Positions 1-9,196 of a stretch of 64,000 bases of DNA are shown here, piece by piece. The DNA lies in contig CM049309.1 of the NCBI GenBank assembly GCA_026874595.1, positions 27,593,033 through 27,657,032 of the forward strand, written 5' to 3'. Source of the stretch: Sipunculus nudus (lineage: Eukaryota; Annelida; Sipuncula; Golfingiida; Sipunculidae). Below the pieces are notes generated by a model that saw only the letters and a list, made by a program, of their open reading frames with translations, did no database searches and had not been told where the DNA came from. Numbering within the stretch: position 1 is the first letter of the stretch; each line of letters starts with the position of its first letter. A program made the translations under genes and the position numbers.

Positions 1-300
1 GGACATATATGGCACTTATAAGTCCCATATAAGGCACATATATGGGAGTTACAAGGCACATATATGGGACATATATGGGAGTTATAGGGGACCTATATGT
101 GGAAGCCTTATAAGTGACATATAAGGCCCATATATGTGACATATAAGGCTCCTACCTAATTTGCATATAAAATCCATATACCAGACATATATGTGACATA
201 TATGGGAGTTATAAAGTTGGATATAAGGGACATATATGGTACATATATGTGCCTTATATGTGCCATATAACTTTCACATATATGGCACTTATAAAAATTT
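1..300. repeat. CATATA-rich degenerate short repeats
   Basis: The stretch is built from many degenerate copies of CATATATGG, CATATAAGG and ACTTATA, spaced roughly every 10 to 25 bases and present on both strands because CATATATG is a palindrome. No reading frame is convincing; ORFs here are by-products of the repeat. It looks like the edge of a larger satellite or low-complexity block that starts before the window. Confidence 0.7.
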
Positions 301-376
301 TCGGTAAGGGGGATTATACGTTTTAAAGGACTTGTTGTCACTGTGACAGTGGTGGTAACCAGGTACTGTCCCAGAT

Positions 377-770
377 AGCATGCAAACAAGGGACCCATGT
401 GGACCGATATGTACAAACCCACGGGTCCCATATGGGCTTACCCAGTGAGCACCAGTTACTTTTTGCTCCCAGGTCCAGTGTTGGCTAGGACGTGGGGCCA
501 ACATGGGTACACATGTGGGCCCATTGAGGGGTCTGTATATGCGGCCCACGAATGGATACCAATGGGCTAAACAGGGGCAGACACAAGGGTCCTTTGAGGG
601 ATTGTCATTGCATGCAAACAAGGGACCCATGCTGTATATGTCCATGGGCCCCCGTGGGCACCAGTGACTTTTTGCTCCTGGGTCCAATGTTGGCTCGGAC
701 GTTTGGCCAACATGAGTACACATGTAGGCCCATGGAGGGTACCAGGGAGGGTCTGTATATGGGGCAAAGC
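377..770. repeat. Two-copy direct repeat, about 230-bp period
   Basis: Two diverged copies lie head to tail, one from about 377 and one from about 607. Each begins with GCATGCAAACAAGGGACCCATG and continues to TTTTTGCTCC(C/T)(A/G)GGTCCA, GTTGGCT, GGCCAACATG and ACACATGT(G/A)GGCCCAT. Overlapping ORFs on both strands are produced by this GGGCCCAT-rich composition and show no domain. Function is unknown. It may be the 3' part of a repeat family truncated by element 1. Confidence 0.65.
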
Positions 771-859
771 ACTTCCGTCAATATAAAAATAAACCATTGC
801 TATTAATTGAGATAATCCAGGTGTTGCAGGTACAAAAAAATATGTGTTTCTCTCCTGTT

Positions 860-1518
860 TCATTGTTTGGGTTTGAGTTCATTGTTTTTTGGGATTTTTA
901 TTTTATTTCGGATTGATGTGCTCTGATTTATTGGTTGATGGTAATCCACGACCCAGCCGAGCCAGCAGAAAACTCATCCTATAACCTTTTATGTTTTATT
1001 TGTTTTAGTTTTGAACCTTGGACAATAGATAGTCCCCTGGTCAGGACACTTTGTCTTTGGTTCATTTTTTTTTTTAGGGAAGGTGTTTATTTATAAGTAA
1101 TTTTATTTTTCTGGGGGGGGGGGGTGGTTTGTGATTTGGGGGGGGGATTGTTTTTGAGATTTTTATTTTATTTCGGATTGATGTCGAGAGGGGGGGGGGG
1201 TTATAACATGTGGGGGGCTTATGGTGTTGTTTTAAGTACTGGGGGGGGGGGTTCTGCTACTGTTTGTGGGTGCTGTCCACCGTTTGGCAACTCAGCTACC
1301 CGTTAGCTTATTATTTGTTTATGTGGGGGGGGGGGGGATTTGAGGGTTTAGGTGAGTGATTTCCAGCAAGAGGGTAACCGATATGGGCCCTGCTGTTACC
1401 ACTCTGGGGTTTTTAGGTTATTTTTCAGAGGTAGTCCACCGTTTGGCAACTCAACTGTCCTGTTATGGTATAATTATTTGGTGGGGGGGGGGGGTTTGAT
1501 TGGGGGGGGGGAATTACT
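860..1518 (-). repeat. Probable 3' UTR of non-LTR element 1 with poly(G) tracts
   Basis: Downstream (in minus sense) of the RT ORF lies about 650 bp with seven runs of nine to thirteen G on the plus strand (1113-1124, 1138-1146, 1190-1200, 1241-1251, 1325-1337, 1483-1494, 1502-1511). There are internal duplications: the GATTTTTATTTTATTTCGGATTGATG block occurs near 890 and 1160, and CCACCGTTTGGCAACTCA near 1278 and 1438. In the element's RNA these runs would be poly(C). The outer boundary is uncertain; no clear poly(A) tail or target duplication was recognised. Confidence 0.5.
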
Positions 1519-3300
1519 TTAATTTGTGTTTTCTTGTAGTATGTTAAGTGGGGTTAGGTGTTTGTTTTTAGGTTTAGTTCTTCTATGTATAGTGATAATT
1601 TCAGCAATTTTGGGATTGTTTTTAATTCTGTTGTAGGCGTTGGTTGACTGTCCTGTTATGTAGTCTAGTATTTTTGGTGTATTTGTTTGTTCTCTTAATA
1701 TGTTGGTATTGGTTCTTCTCCTTGCTCTCAGGATGGCTCGGAGTGCATTGTTTTGTTGTACCTCTAATTTTTTTAGGTAAGTTTTGGGGGCTCCTAGGAA
1801 AGCTATGGATCCATATGTGCCTATTGGGCGGATCCATTGTTTGTATAGGTAAGTGGCGGTCTTGATGGAGGGTCCTTCTCTTAGTCTGCACACTTTTTTA
1901 AGGGCATTTGTGCGTTGCCACATTCTGTGTGCTATGTCTTATATGTGCGTTTTCCAATTGGCTCTTTCATCAAAAGTAAGGCTCAGGAATTTTGCAGTTT
2001 TGGATTCTTTGAGATCCTTCTCTTGTAATTCGAGAGTTTCGAACCATTTGTTTTTTGTGGCTTTGGTGAATAAGACTGTTTGGGTTTTGTCTGGGTTAAG
2101 TTTTATTCTCCATCTGTTGCACCAATTACTGATGCGGTCTAATTGGGCTTGTACCAGGGTGCCAGCAATTTCGGATATCTTGCTGGTTGCCCATATGGCT
2201 ATATCGTCAGCAAATTGTGACACTTGAGCTTGCTGGCTGGTTTTCGGTAGGTCATTTACATATATTATAAACAGTACTGGACTCAAGACTGAGCCTTGGG
2301 GAGTTCCAGCCTGTAGTGTTATTTCTCTTGAGTGGGTGCCATTTATGTTTACTTTGAGGGTTCTATCTTGTAGAAATGATGATAAAATTCTAATTAGTTT
2401 GTTTGGGAGTTTGGTTCTCATGAGTTTTAGTCTCAGTCCTTCAATCCAGACTGCATCGAAAGCCTTTTCCACGTCAAGGAATGTGGCTAGTGTGGCTTCC
2501 GATTTTGGGAATCCATTGTGGATTGATTGACTTAATCTGAATAGTTGATCTATAGTTGACCTACCTGCTCTAAAGCCTGCCTGGTTTTTATTAAAGAAGG
2601 GACCGCCTAATTCTTGGGCTCTGTTGTTGAGGAAGTTTGTTATTCTGTTTTTATTATTTTTTCGAATAATTTTCCTAGGCATGGGAGAAGGCTAATTGGC
2701 CTGTGGTTTTTAGGTAATTCTGTGTCTTTGTTTGGTTTAGGAATCATGGTGACTAGAGCAGTCTTCCATACTGCTGGGAAGTAGCCCCATGTCAGGCATA
2801 AGTTATAAAGGCCTGCAATTCTGTATAATCCTATGTCTGGTACCTTTTTAAGTATTTTGTAGTTTATTTTATATATTCCTGGGGCTGATTTTCCTTTGCA
2901 TGTGCTTAGTGCTCTTTTTATTTCTATTATTGAGATGGGCCGAGTAGTGTCGGAGTCATCTCCTGGCTCTGTGGTGGGTTGGTTTAGTGGTGTGAATAAA
3001 GTTTTGTTTATATCTAAGACTTCATTGACTTGTTGTTTGAATTTGTCATCATAGTGTTCATTTTCTGGTGTTTTATGTATATTTTCTAGAGTTTCAGTGA
3101 ATAAGTCTGCCCTCTTATTTGCTGTACTAGCTGTTGAGCCATCTGGGCGTGTTAATGTTTTGATTTTGCCGGTGTTTGGGTTTAATTGGGCATTTGAGAT
3201 TTTTTTAAAGTTTTTCCAGAAATCCCCTAGGTTTGTAGTGTGGTCTAAGCCTGTAATGTATTCATTCCAGTTTTCTTTTTTGTGCTAGGATTTTGTCTTT
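1519..3300 (-). pseudogene. Reverse transcriptase domain, non-LTR element 1
   Basis: The segment encodes a LINE reverse transcriptase for target-primed reverse transcription. Visible in order on the minus strand are a PISLLP-type fingers motif near 2700, GFRAGRST near 2560, LDVEKAFDAVW near 2470, AGTPQGSVLSP near 2310 and the catalytic FADD at about 2203-2214. A C-terminal region follows with the ALRAILRA segment and ends at 1519. An in-frame TAA at 1936-1938 splits RT from its C-terminal part, and a single-base shift lies near 2670. Upstream of 2680 the coding sequence continues to about 3300 in fragments. The same architecture occurs in element 2. It cannot make a full-length enzyme. Confidence 0.8.
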
Positions 3301-3378
3301 TACTTGTTTGCTGAGGTAGTTATAATGTGTTTTGTCATCTGGGTGTCTAGTTCTCTGATATTTTGTCCTGGCTTTTCT

Positions 3379-4260
3379 TCAAAGTTTTACCAGGTGTTTT
3401 ATGTCTGGGGTAAATTTCCACCAGTTTCTGTTTGTTACTTCTTGTTCTGGTGCTACTGTGTCTATTGCTTTTTTAATGGTGTTTGTGATGCTGTCAGTTA
3501 CTATGTTGATTTGTGTGTGTGATATTATTAAAGAGTTATTGGGGTCTATCATGTTTTCTGTTATTATTTTATTAAATTTGTCCCAATCTGTTTTTTTAGG
3601 TTTCTGTATAATTTTGCTGGGTTGCCAGTCTAGTTTTGTGTGTATGGGGAGGTGGTCTGAGCCTAAGTCCTCTCCAACACTGAAGTCTGCGACTATAGCG
3701 ACATCTGGTGAGGATATTGCTAAGTCTAGTATATTCCATTGGCCTGTTGTGTTTTGTGTAAAAGTGGGTTCTGTGTTGTTTATTAGCACTAAGTTGCCGT
3801 AAGACATTTCGTCCATTAGTATTTTCCCTGATGTGTTTGTGTACCTGGCACCATATTGTGTGTGTGGGGAGTTTAGGTCTCCCATTATTATGAAGTGTGG
3901 GCTTTTATTTTTAATTTTCCTGAATATTTCTTTTTTTATTTTTTCTAGTGGTGGATTATAGTAGGCAATTATGTCTAGAAATGGTATGTTGCCTTCTATA
4001 CCATTTATTCTAATGGATAGGATTTCATCTTCTGTTTTATTGAACCAGTTGTTATGAAGTAGTCAACTTTGCTATTAATAGCAATGGCTACTCCGCCTCC
4101 TTTATCTTCCCTGTCTTTTCGACATAGGGTGTAGTTTCCCAATGAGAAATGGGAGCTTGGTGATAGCTTTGTTTCTGTGAATAATGCAATGTCTATTTTG
4201 TGTTCAGTTAAGTAGTTTAGGATTTCAGTTTGTTTGTTTTTGATTGAATTTGCATTTAGG
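3379..4260 (-). pseudogene. APE-type endonuclease domain, non-LTR element 1
   Basis: This is the nicking domain of the LINE ORF2. The N-terminal motif LMHLNANSIKNK with FTETKL is seen near 4150-4260. GDLNSPHTQYGARY lies near 3830-3885, and SVGEDLGSDHLPIH, which carries the catalytic SDH, near 3640-3690. The N-terminal and C-terminal parts are in different frames, with the shift near 4010-4060, where the ORF from 4880 runs out at 4005. The RT begins downstream after a linker typical of Jockey elements. It is a broken copy of a standard domain; the assignment is firm because all three APE signatures are present. Confidence 0.8.
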
Positions 4261-4269
4261 TGCATTAAA

Positions 4270-5700
4270 TTAAGTGTACTCTGTTTGTTCATGTTGTTCT
4301 GTGGTTGAATTGGGTTGAATTTACAGTTGATGCGTTTTGTGTCCTGTTTTATGCATGAGGAAGTTGACAGGTTTATTTTTAGTTTTGCCATCAGGTTTTT
4401 TGTAGTTTCACATGCTACTGCTGAAACTGTTGCTATGCTGGGTTTTGTTTTGTACGAGGTTGTTTTTTGGTTTATTCTGTTGGTTTTGTTTTGTACTGTT
4501 GGGATGCTGGTGTTTTTTGTTTCTCTGATTGGGATTTGACTGGTGCTGGGTTTTGGGGCTGGGTTAGATTTTGTTTGGGGGGTGGGTAGGAGTGTCTTAT
4601 TTTGTTTCTGTTTGGGCACTGTGTGTTTGTGTTGAGTTACTTCTATTTGCATGAGTTGGGGGATGGGTTTGGGAGGTTGGTTTGTTTTTGGTTCTGTGGT
4701 TTGTTTGTTTTTAGTTTTATTTTGTGTTATGTTTTGGTAGATTTTCTTATAGTTTGGGCACCCTTTGTATCGTGATCCATGCTCAGTGCTTTTGCAGTTT
4801 GAGCATTTTGTTGGTTTTTCGCATGGGTTTTCTCTGCTGTGGTTGTGTCCTTTTTCACCGCATTTATTACATATGGGCATAGATTTGCATTCAGTGGCCC
4901 TGTGTCCAAATTTTTGACACTGGAAACACTGTTTGACTTCTGAATTCTGACAGTTTGTATGTTCTGAACACTACATGGATATTTTCTTTTTTTGCCGCTA
5001 GGGCGCACTGTTCTGGGGTGTTAAAATCTAGTTTGACTGTCCATGTTTGTCCTTGTTTGTTTTGAAATCTGGTGGCTGTACATACACCTATGGATACTGT
5101 GGCTTGTAGGATCCTTTCTTCACTGAAGCTTGGGGAGATTTTGTTCAATATTAGGGATGTTGAGGCTTTGGGGGGGGGGGGGGGGTGCTGGTTTTGGATT
5201 GACTAATTTTACATTTTGGAGTTGGGGTACTGCTCTCATTTTTTCAAGGTCTTTGATTTTTGTGATGTCTTCATCAGTTTTACACCAGAATGTTAGGATG
5301 CCTTTGTAGTGATTGTAACTGGTATGGGAGATGGTGTGTTTTGGTGGATTTTTCTAATGATTTCAGCTACTTTGATTTCATCTTGTGCTATGTAGGGGTC
5401 TATTCCAGTAACTGAGACTGGTTTTCCAGGTTTCTTCTCTTTTTTTGTTTCTTTGTTTTCAGTAGATTTTGGGGTGATCGGTTTTGGCTTAACTTGTGAC
5501 TGGACAACTTTTGCATATGAAATGGGTATGTTGGTGGTTTGTGGGGGGTTTCCTGTGGCTTGGACTGGGCGGGGGGAAGTCTCTTTGGGGGTGTTTGGTT
5601 TAGTTCGTTTTTCTTGAGTTTGTTGTAGTGGCGAGTTTTCTTTGGTTCTTTTTTTTGGGTGTTTGTTTACTCTCTAGTTGGAGTGCCCTTGGTTTGGTGG
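4270..5700 (-). pseudogene. ORF1 (Gag-like) with CCHC knuckles, non-LTR element 1
   Basis: An RNA-binding ORF1 product is expected here. The minus strand encodes three zinc knuckles around 4735-4930, including CNKCGEKGHNHSRENPC and CSNCKSTEHGSRYKGC. The first knuckle lies in another frame near 4900-4930, so there is a frameshift. The sequence upstream to about 5700 is Lys, Thr and Pro rich. Downstream of the knuckles is a low-complexity tail of about 150 residues rich in Asn, Thr, Lys, Gln and Pro. That tail runs without a stop into the endonuclease N-terminus in one continuous frame (4005-4880). A run of 16 G at 5170-5185 interrupts the N-terminal part and may be an expansion or an assembly error. 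Confidence 0.65.
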
Positions 5701-5899
5701 TTAGTTTAGTGACATGGGTCTGGAAGGGGTCTCCTGATTGGGTAGTTTCCCTGAAGGGAAAGTGATACTGTTTCCTGGATGGCTTCGGGGAACTTAGTTG
5801 AGAGGACCGTCATCAGGGTTGTGACCCATGTCATGTATCTGTCTAGTTCATTGGTATGGTTTGCTTTTTTGTTTTTGGGTCTGGAGGCCTTATAACTGT

Positions 5900-6242
5900 C
5901 CTTCTTGTTTTCATTATCATTGTGTCTAGGGGGGGCGCTAATTAGGGTCCAATAGTTAGTCTATGTGTTGGTGGGGGGGGGGGGGGGGGCGCTTATTTGG
6001 ATTTGCGGTTTTGGAATGTATATCCAATGAGGGAGTAGGGGGGCGTGGTATTTGGTTTCTTTCCAGCGTTGATCCATTGTTGGTTGATGATCGAGGTATT
6101 TTTTGCCTTTTTTTTTTTAGTTTTGTTAATTGATCGGGATTTTAGTTTTGATAATTTCTTGGGCAATTTTTGGGTATTAAATTAGTATGTTGGTAGGTTT
6201 AAGTGGGTGGTAGTTTGAAATTTTAGGTATTTTTAATTATAT
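5900..6242 (-). repeat. 5' monomer copy of non-LTR element 1, left of Gypsy-1
   Basis: This diverged unit shares GGGGCGCTAATTAGG, GCG(C/T)TGATCC, GGTTGATG(G/A)TCG(G/A)GGTATTTTT and GTATTTTTAATTATAT with the units at 14892-15560, so it belongs to the same monomer series. It contains a 17-G run at 5973-5989. It ends exactly at the Gypsy-1 insertion point (ATAT, 6239-6242). In LINEs, repeated 5' monomers commonly act as promoters; that role here is inference from position. Confidence 0.65.
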
Positions 6243-7378
6243 TGTGATGGAGTCATCCAGTGTACGAGTCAAGTTTGTTACGAAAAGGATAGTCTTATGT
6301 ATGAGTTACGTTAGTTACGGAAATTTCGTTTGACAGTGGTGCCAACTATCGCCAAACGAGTTAGTTATAGTCACGTGACTGCTACGTCACTCGTCTTTCT
6401 CTCGGTTCCATGTCAGTTTTTGGGTTGCCGGGGATTCTCCGACTTGAAATTCGATATTGCAGAGAAATCACTGGAATACCAGGTAAATGCTATACGTATC
6501 TTAATTCTTTATGCTTTGAATGTAACTTTGACAGTGCTTTCGATGGTTGTCATTCAATATTTCGTAAGATATAAGCTCGTTTAGAAGTTGGAACCTTCCA
6601 GAAACCAATCATTTTGCCCCGCCATTTTATATGACGTAGATTCAGGTCATAGGTCAGGCTGGTCACATCAACTTTAAATATTTGGCTAGTCCGTTGTATT
6701 CAACGTTGTAAACAGCTGTTTTCATTCGTGATGGACAGTTGTATTTACGTTTATTGCTGTGAGTGACTGGATAGATTTTATTTTGTTTCTCTTAGTACAG
6801 ATTACGAGTACAGGCTAATATTACATTCCATATTATGGTACTGAAAATGTTATGTTACTTCGGGAGACAGGTGTTTTTGTTTACATTGTATAGACGACTG
6901 TGTACTGTGTTTTCTATGCATGTTATAACACAAGAGTTTGTTAAAATGTATTCTAGTATGTACTTGTGTCAAATTTCGTTAGTCAGGCATCAGGAAATAC
7001 ATATAAAGTATCTGTATTAATGAGTCTGTAGTAACCATCGCTTGTTGAATTTAAATTAAATATTTTTTTTTACTTCTTTTCAAGTCAAATTGGAATATTT
7101 CAGGCTGTTTGTCTGTGTGATGCTAAATATTCTTTCTCTTAATAATACCATATAAGATATATTTGTCAAGGGTTTACAGTAACAAATAAGCTGTCTTACC
7201 AATATTTTATTTGTTGCAGGTGTCAGTGCAACAGTTGGACCAACCACCGTTTTTGCTTTATGTTTATGTCTATGTAAACATGTGCTGCTGTGTATGAGCA
7301 GAGCAATCAAGTTACAATAAACTTGTCTCCTTACACCATACTTGTGAATTCATTGGCCACCGCATCGGCCTTGCTACA
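6243..7378 (+). repeat. 5' LTR of Gypsy-1
   Basis: A 1136-bp LTR opens TGTGATGGAGTC and closes TTGCTACA, giving canonical TG...CA ends. A polyadenylation signal AATAAA is at 7316-7321, close to the 3' edge. A CAG/GTAAATG splice-donor-like site (about 6481) and a TTGTTGCAG acceptor-like site (about 7218) lie inside the LTR, which could allow leader splicing; this is only a sequence resemblance. The small ORFs at 6330-6584 and 6835-7020 recur in the other LTR because the LTRs are copies and show no domain. Confidence 0.95.
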
Positions 7379-7381
7379 GTT

Positions 7382-7400
7382 TGGTGGCAGCGGTGGGATT
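7382..7400 (+). promoter_or_regulatory. Primer binding site, tRNA-Leu type
   Basis: TGGTGGCAGCGGTGGGATT begins three bases after the 5' LTR. Its reverse complement, AATCCCACCGCTGCCACCA, is the usual 3' end of eukaryotic tRNA-Leu(UAG) including CCA, so minus-strand DNA synthesis would be primed by that tRNA. The full 19 bases match, with no mismatch by eye against the remembered tRNA end. Confidence 0.85.
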
Positions 7401-7456
7401 TGGTGTATGTGTTTGACAAAGTAACAGTACGGTGGTAGGTCCAGAAACTCCAGATT

Positions 7457-8119
7457 ATGACCAGATGTACAAACATGCCGCCTGTTAGGGTACAGAGACA
7501 ATGGTGCCCATTCAGTGACGTATATGATGCTAATCATATCAAGAGAATAGGATACTGTTGCAGATATAAACACAGAGCATATCTGTGGCCAGCTCTTGTT
7601 AATAGTAATTTTACCTTGATAAGTGACAGTTTGTGCAAGTTTGTGAATAAGACCAATCAGTTATTTGTGCAAGCATTTCCAGGAGTAACAATTAACAGTT
7701 TGTGCTGGAAGATATCCCTGGGATATGTCAAATTAGAGGGATTTCGTATCATTGTACTACATGTAGGCACAAATGATTTAGAGAGACACACAGCTGATCA
7801 GATACTGACAAACTTTAATAAACTGATAAGTGTTGTTGAGAATGGTTCATCAGCTCTGATAGCAGTGTCCGCAGTGATACCACGTCCTAAGGATGAGGAT
7901 CTTTTAGGTCAGAAGAGGATCACAGTGAATAAAGGATTGCAGAAACTATGCAAGGATAGAGGACATACATTCTTGAGGACATACAAATCATTTGAAGGCG
8001 ATAATAAAGACCTGTATGCGGCTGATGGTCTTCATCTGAATATGAAAGGTGTCCGCCGAATGAGACAGTATATAAACTCTAATGTGATAACTCTTCAAGA
8101 GAAACTGAAGAATATATAG
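7457..8119 (+). CDS. SGNH-type hydrolase ORF in the Gypsy-1 leader
   Basis: An uninterrupted 220-residue ORF lies between the primer site and gag. SGNH/GDSL hydrolase landmarks appear in order: block I ISDS (Ser58), a Gly-containing stretch AFPGVTINSL (about 73-82), block III GTND (104-107, Asn106) and block V DGLHLN with Asp190 and His193. Together they supply a complete Ser-Asp-His set. The family hydrolyses ester bonds in lipids or acetylated sugars; the substrate here is unknown. There is no signal peptide or membrane segment. It is the only large ORF of Gypsy-1 without a lesion. The start is the first ATG of the frame; the conserved part begins near residue 50, so a shorter start is possible. 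An SGNH domain is known in ORF1 of CR1/L2 LINEs but is not a standard Gypsy component. Confidence 0.82.
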   Translation: MTRCTNMPPVRVQRQWCPFSDVYDANHIKRIGYCCRYKHRAYLWPALVNSNFTLISDSLCKFVNKTNQLFVQAFPGVTINSLCWKISLGYVKLEGFRIIVLHVGTNDLERHTADQILTNFNKLISVVENGSSALIAVSAVIPRPKDEDLLGQKRITVNKGLQKLCKDRGHTFLRTYKSFEGDNKDLYAADGLHLNMKGVRRMRQYINSNVITLQEKLKNI

Positions 8120-8506
8120 TGAATATATAGACTTATTGGATCAGAGACTGGTTCTGTGTCATTTATTGAAATTAATGTTGTTGCATGATGATAAATGTTT
8201 GAATGTATATATTTGCATGTAATTTGGTATTCCCTTGAAGTGTTGGTGCTTTGTGGGGAATGATTGTGATCGTTGATCTGTACCTGTGATTGCGTGGAAG
8301 GGGCTCCGTCTCCAACCGGCAGTTGTTGGGCAGATTAACCGGTACTTGTTGCTCCAGGCATCAGCATACGAAGAAGGAATTCCAAAAGCGTTATAAGAGG
8401 CAGGTAAGATATAGTTTTTGCTCATCAAACTTTACCTAGGTTTCAGGTAGGGATTTGTTGAACTTTAAGATTTTATTCATTTGACACTTATTATACCAGT
8501 ATTAAA
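8120..8506 (+). other. Gypsy-1 spacer between the SGNH ORF and gag
   Basis: No ORF or RNA gene is seen. A CAG/GTAAGA splice-donor-like site is at 8401-8409. A subgenomic message could be spliced here, but no strong acceptor follows, so this is only noted. Confidence 0.4.
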
Positions 8507-9196
8507 ATGTCAGAGGTCGAAGGACAGGTGAAACAGCTTCAAGAAGAAGTAGTTAGGTTAAAAGCATTGCTTGAAAGTACCCCTGAGGCACCTAGGCAGA
8601 ATATTGGACATGTTATAGTTACACCCAGGAAATTAAACAATTTCAGTGGGGAAGATCCAGGCAAATTACAAGACTGGATCGTAGAAGCAAAAGTTGCCCT
8701 TAAGACCCAAAAGTTAGAAGATGAGGACGCTGTTGCATTCCTTAAGTCTCATCTTGAAGGCTCTGCTAAACGAGAAGTCAAATATGCCCCGGGTAGTCTC
8801 AGTAAAGATGTAGAAGGTGTGTTTAAGACGCTCCAGGCCGCATTTGGTGAGAAACTTTCAGCACTTCAGCTTTTAGATCAGTTTCATGCAAGATATCAGA
8901 GGGACGGTGAGTGTCTTAGATCATACTCTCATTCATTGATGGAACTTTTAGACAGAGCACTTCAGGTAGATCCACATTGTGTCCCAGATAGAGATAAGAT
9001 GCTCAGAGATAAATTTGCAGAGAAAGTTAGAGATAGAAATCTTAGACGAGAGTTAAAGAGAAGACTTTATGACTGTCCCTCAAGAACGTTTCATGAATTA
9101 AGGGAAGAAGCTATTTTGTGGGCCGAGGAAGATGCTCCTAGAGGCAGACAGGTGGTAAACCACCATATACAGGCGTCTAGTGAATCATGTGTTTAG
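8507..9196 (+). pseudogene. Gag matrix/capsid region of Gypsy-1, stopped before the zinc knuckle
   Basis: This 229-residue ORF starts with a short Gln/Glu/Leu-rich coiled coil (about residues 5-27). Residues about 40-210 form a helical capsid-like region with the LNNFSGEDPGKLQDW and HARYQRDGECLRSYSHSLMEL segments, resembling the Gypsy-derived PNMA/ZCCHC12-type capsid family. It should assemble virus-like particles. A TAG at 9194-9196 ends it, yet the same frame resumes immediately and encodes the nucleocapsid knuckle and protease. The stop is therefore either a nonsense mutation (for example from CAG) or a readthrough stop. Nothing near it looks like a known readthrough signal, so mutation is favoured. 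Confidence 0.75.

Larger units (their letters stand above)
860..6242 (-). mobile_element. Non-LTR retrotransposon 1, Jockey-like, degenerate
   Basis: A minus-strand element reads, from high to low coordinate, 5' monomer-like sequence, an ORF1 ending in Gag-like CCHC knuckles, an APE-type endonuclease, a reverse transcriptase with FADD, and a G-run-rich 3' UTR. This order is that of Jockey-superfamily LINEs. The frame is broken at several points, so the copy is dead. Its 5' monomers continue on the far side of Gypsy-1 at 14892. It is clearly related to non-LTR element 2 (21578-28363) in the same orientation, with collinear RT and endonuclease segments. No RNase H domain was seen, so the I clade is less likely. 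Confidence 0.75.

Noticed and set aside
6330-6584. 84-residue ORF repeated at 13838-14092
   Set aside because: It is duplicated only because it lies in the two LTRs. It has no domain and no coding support.
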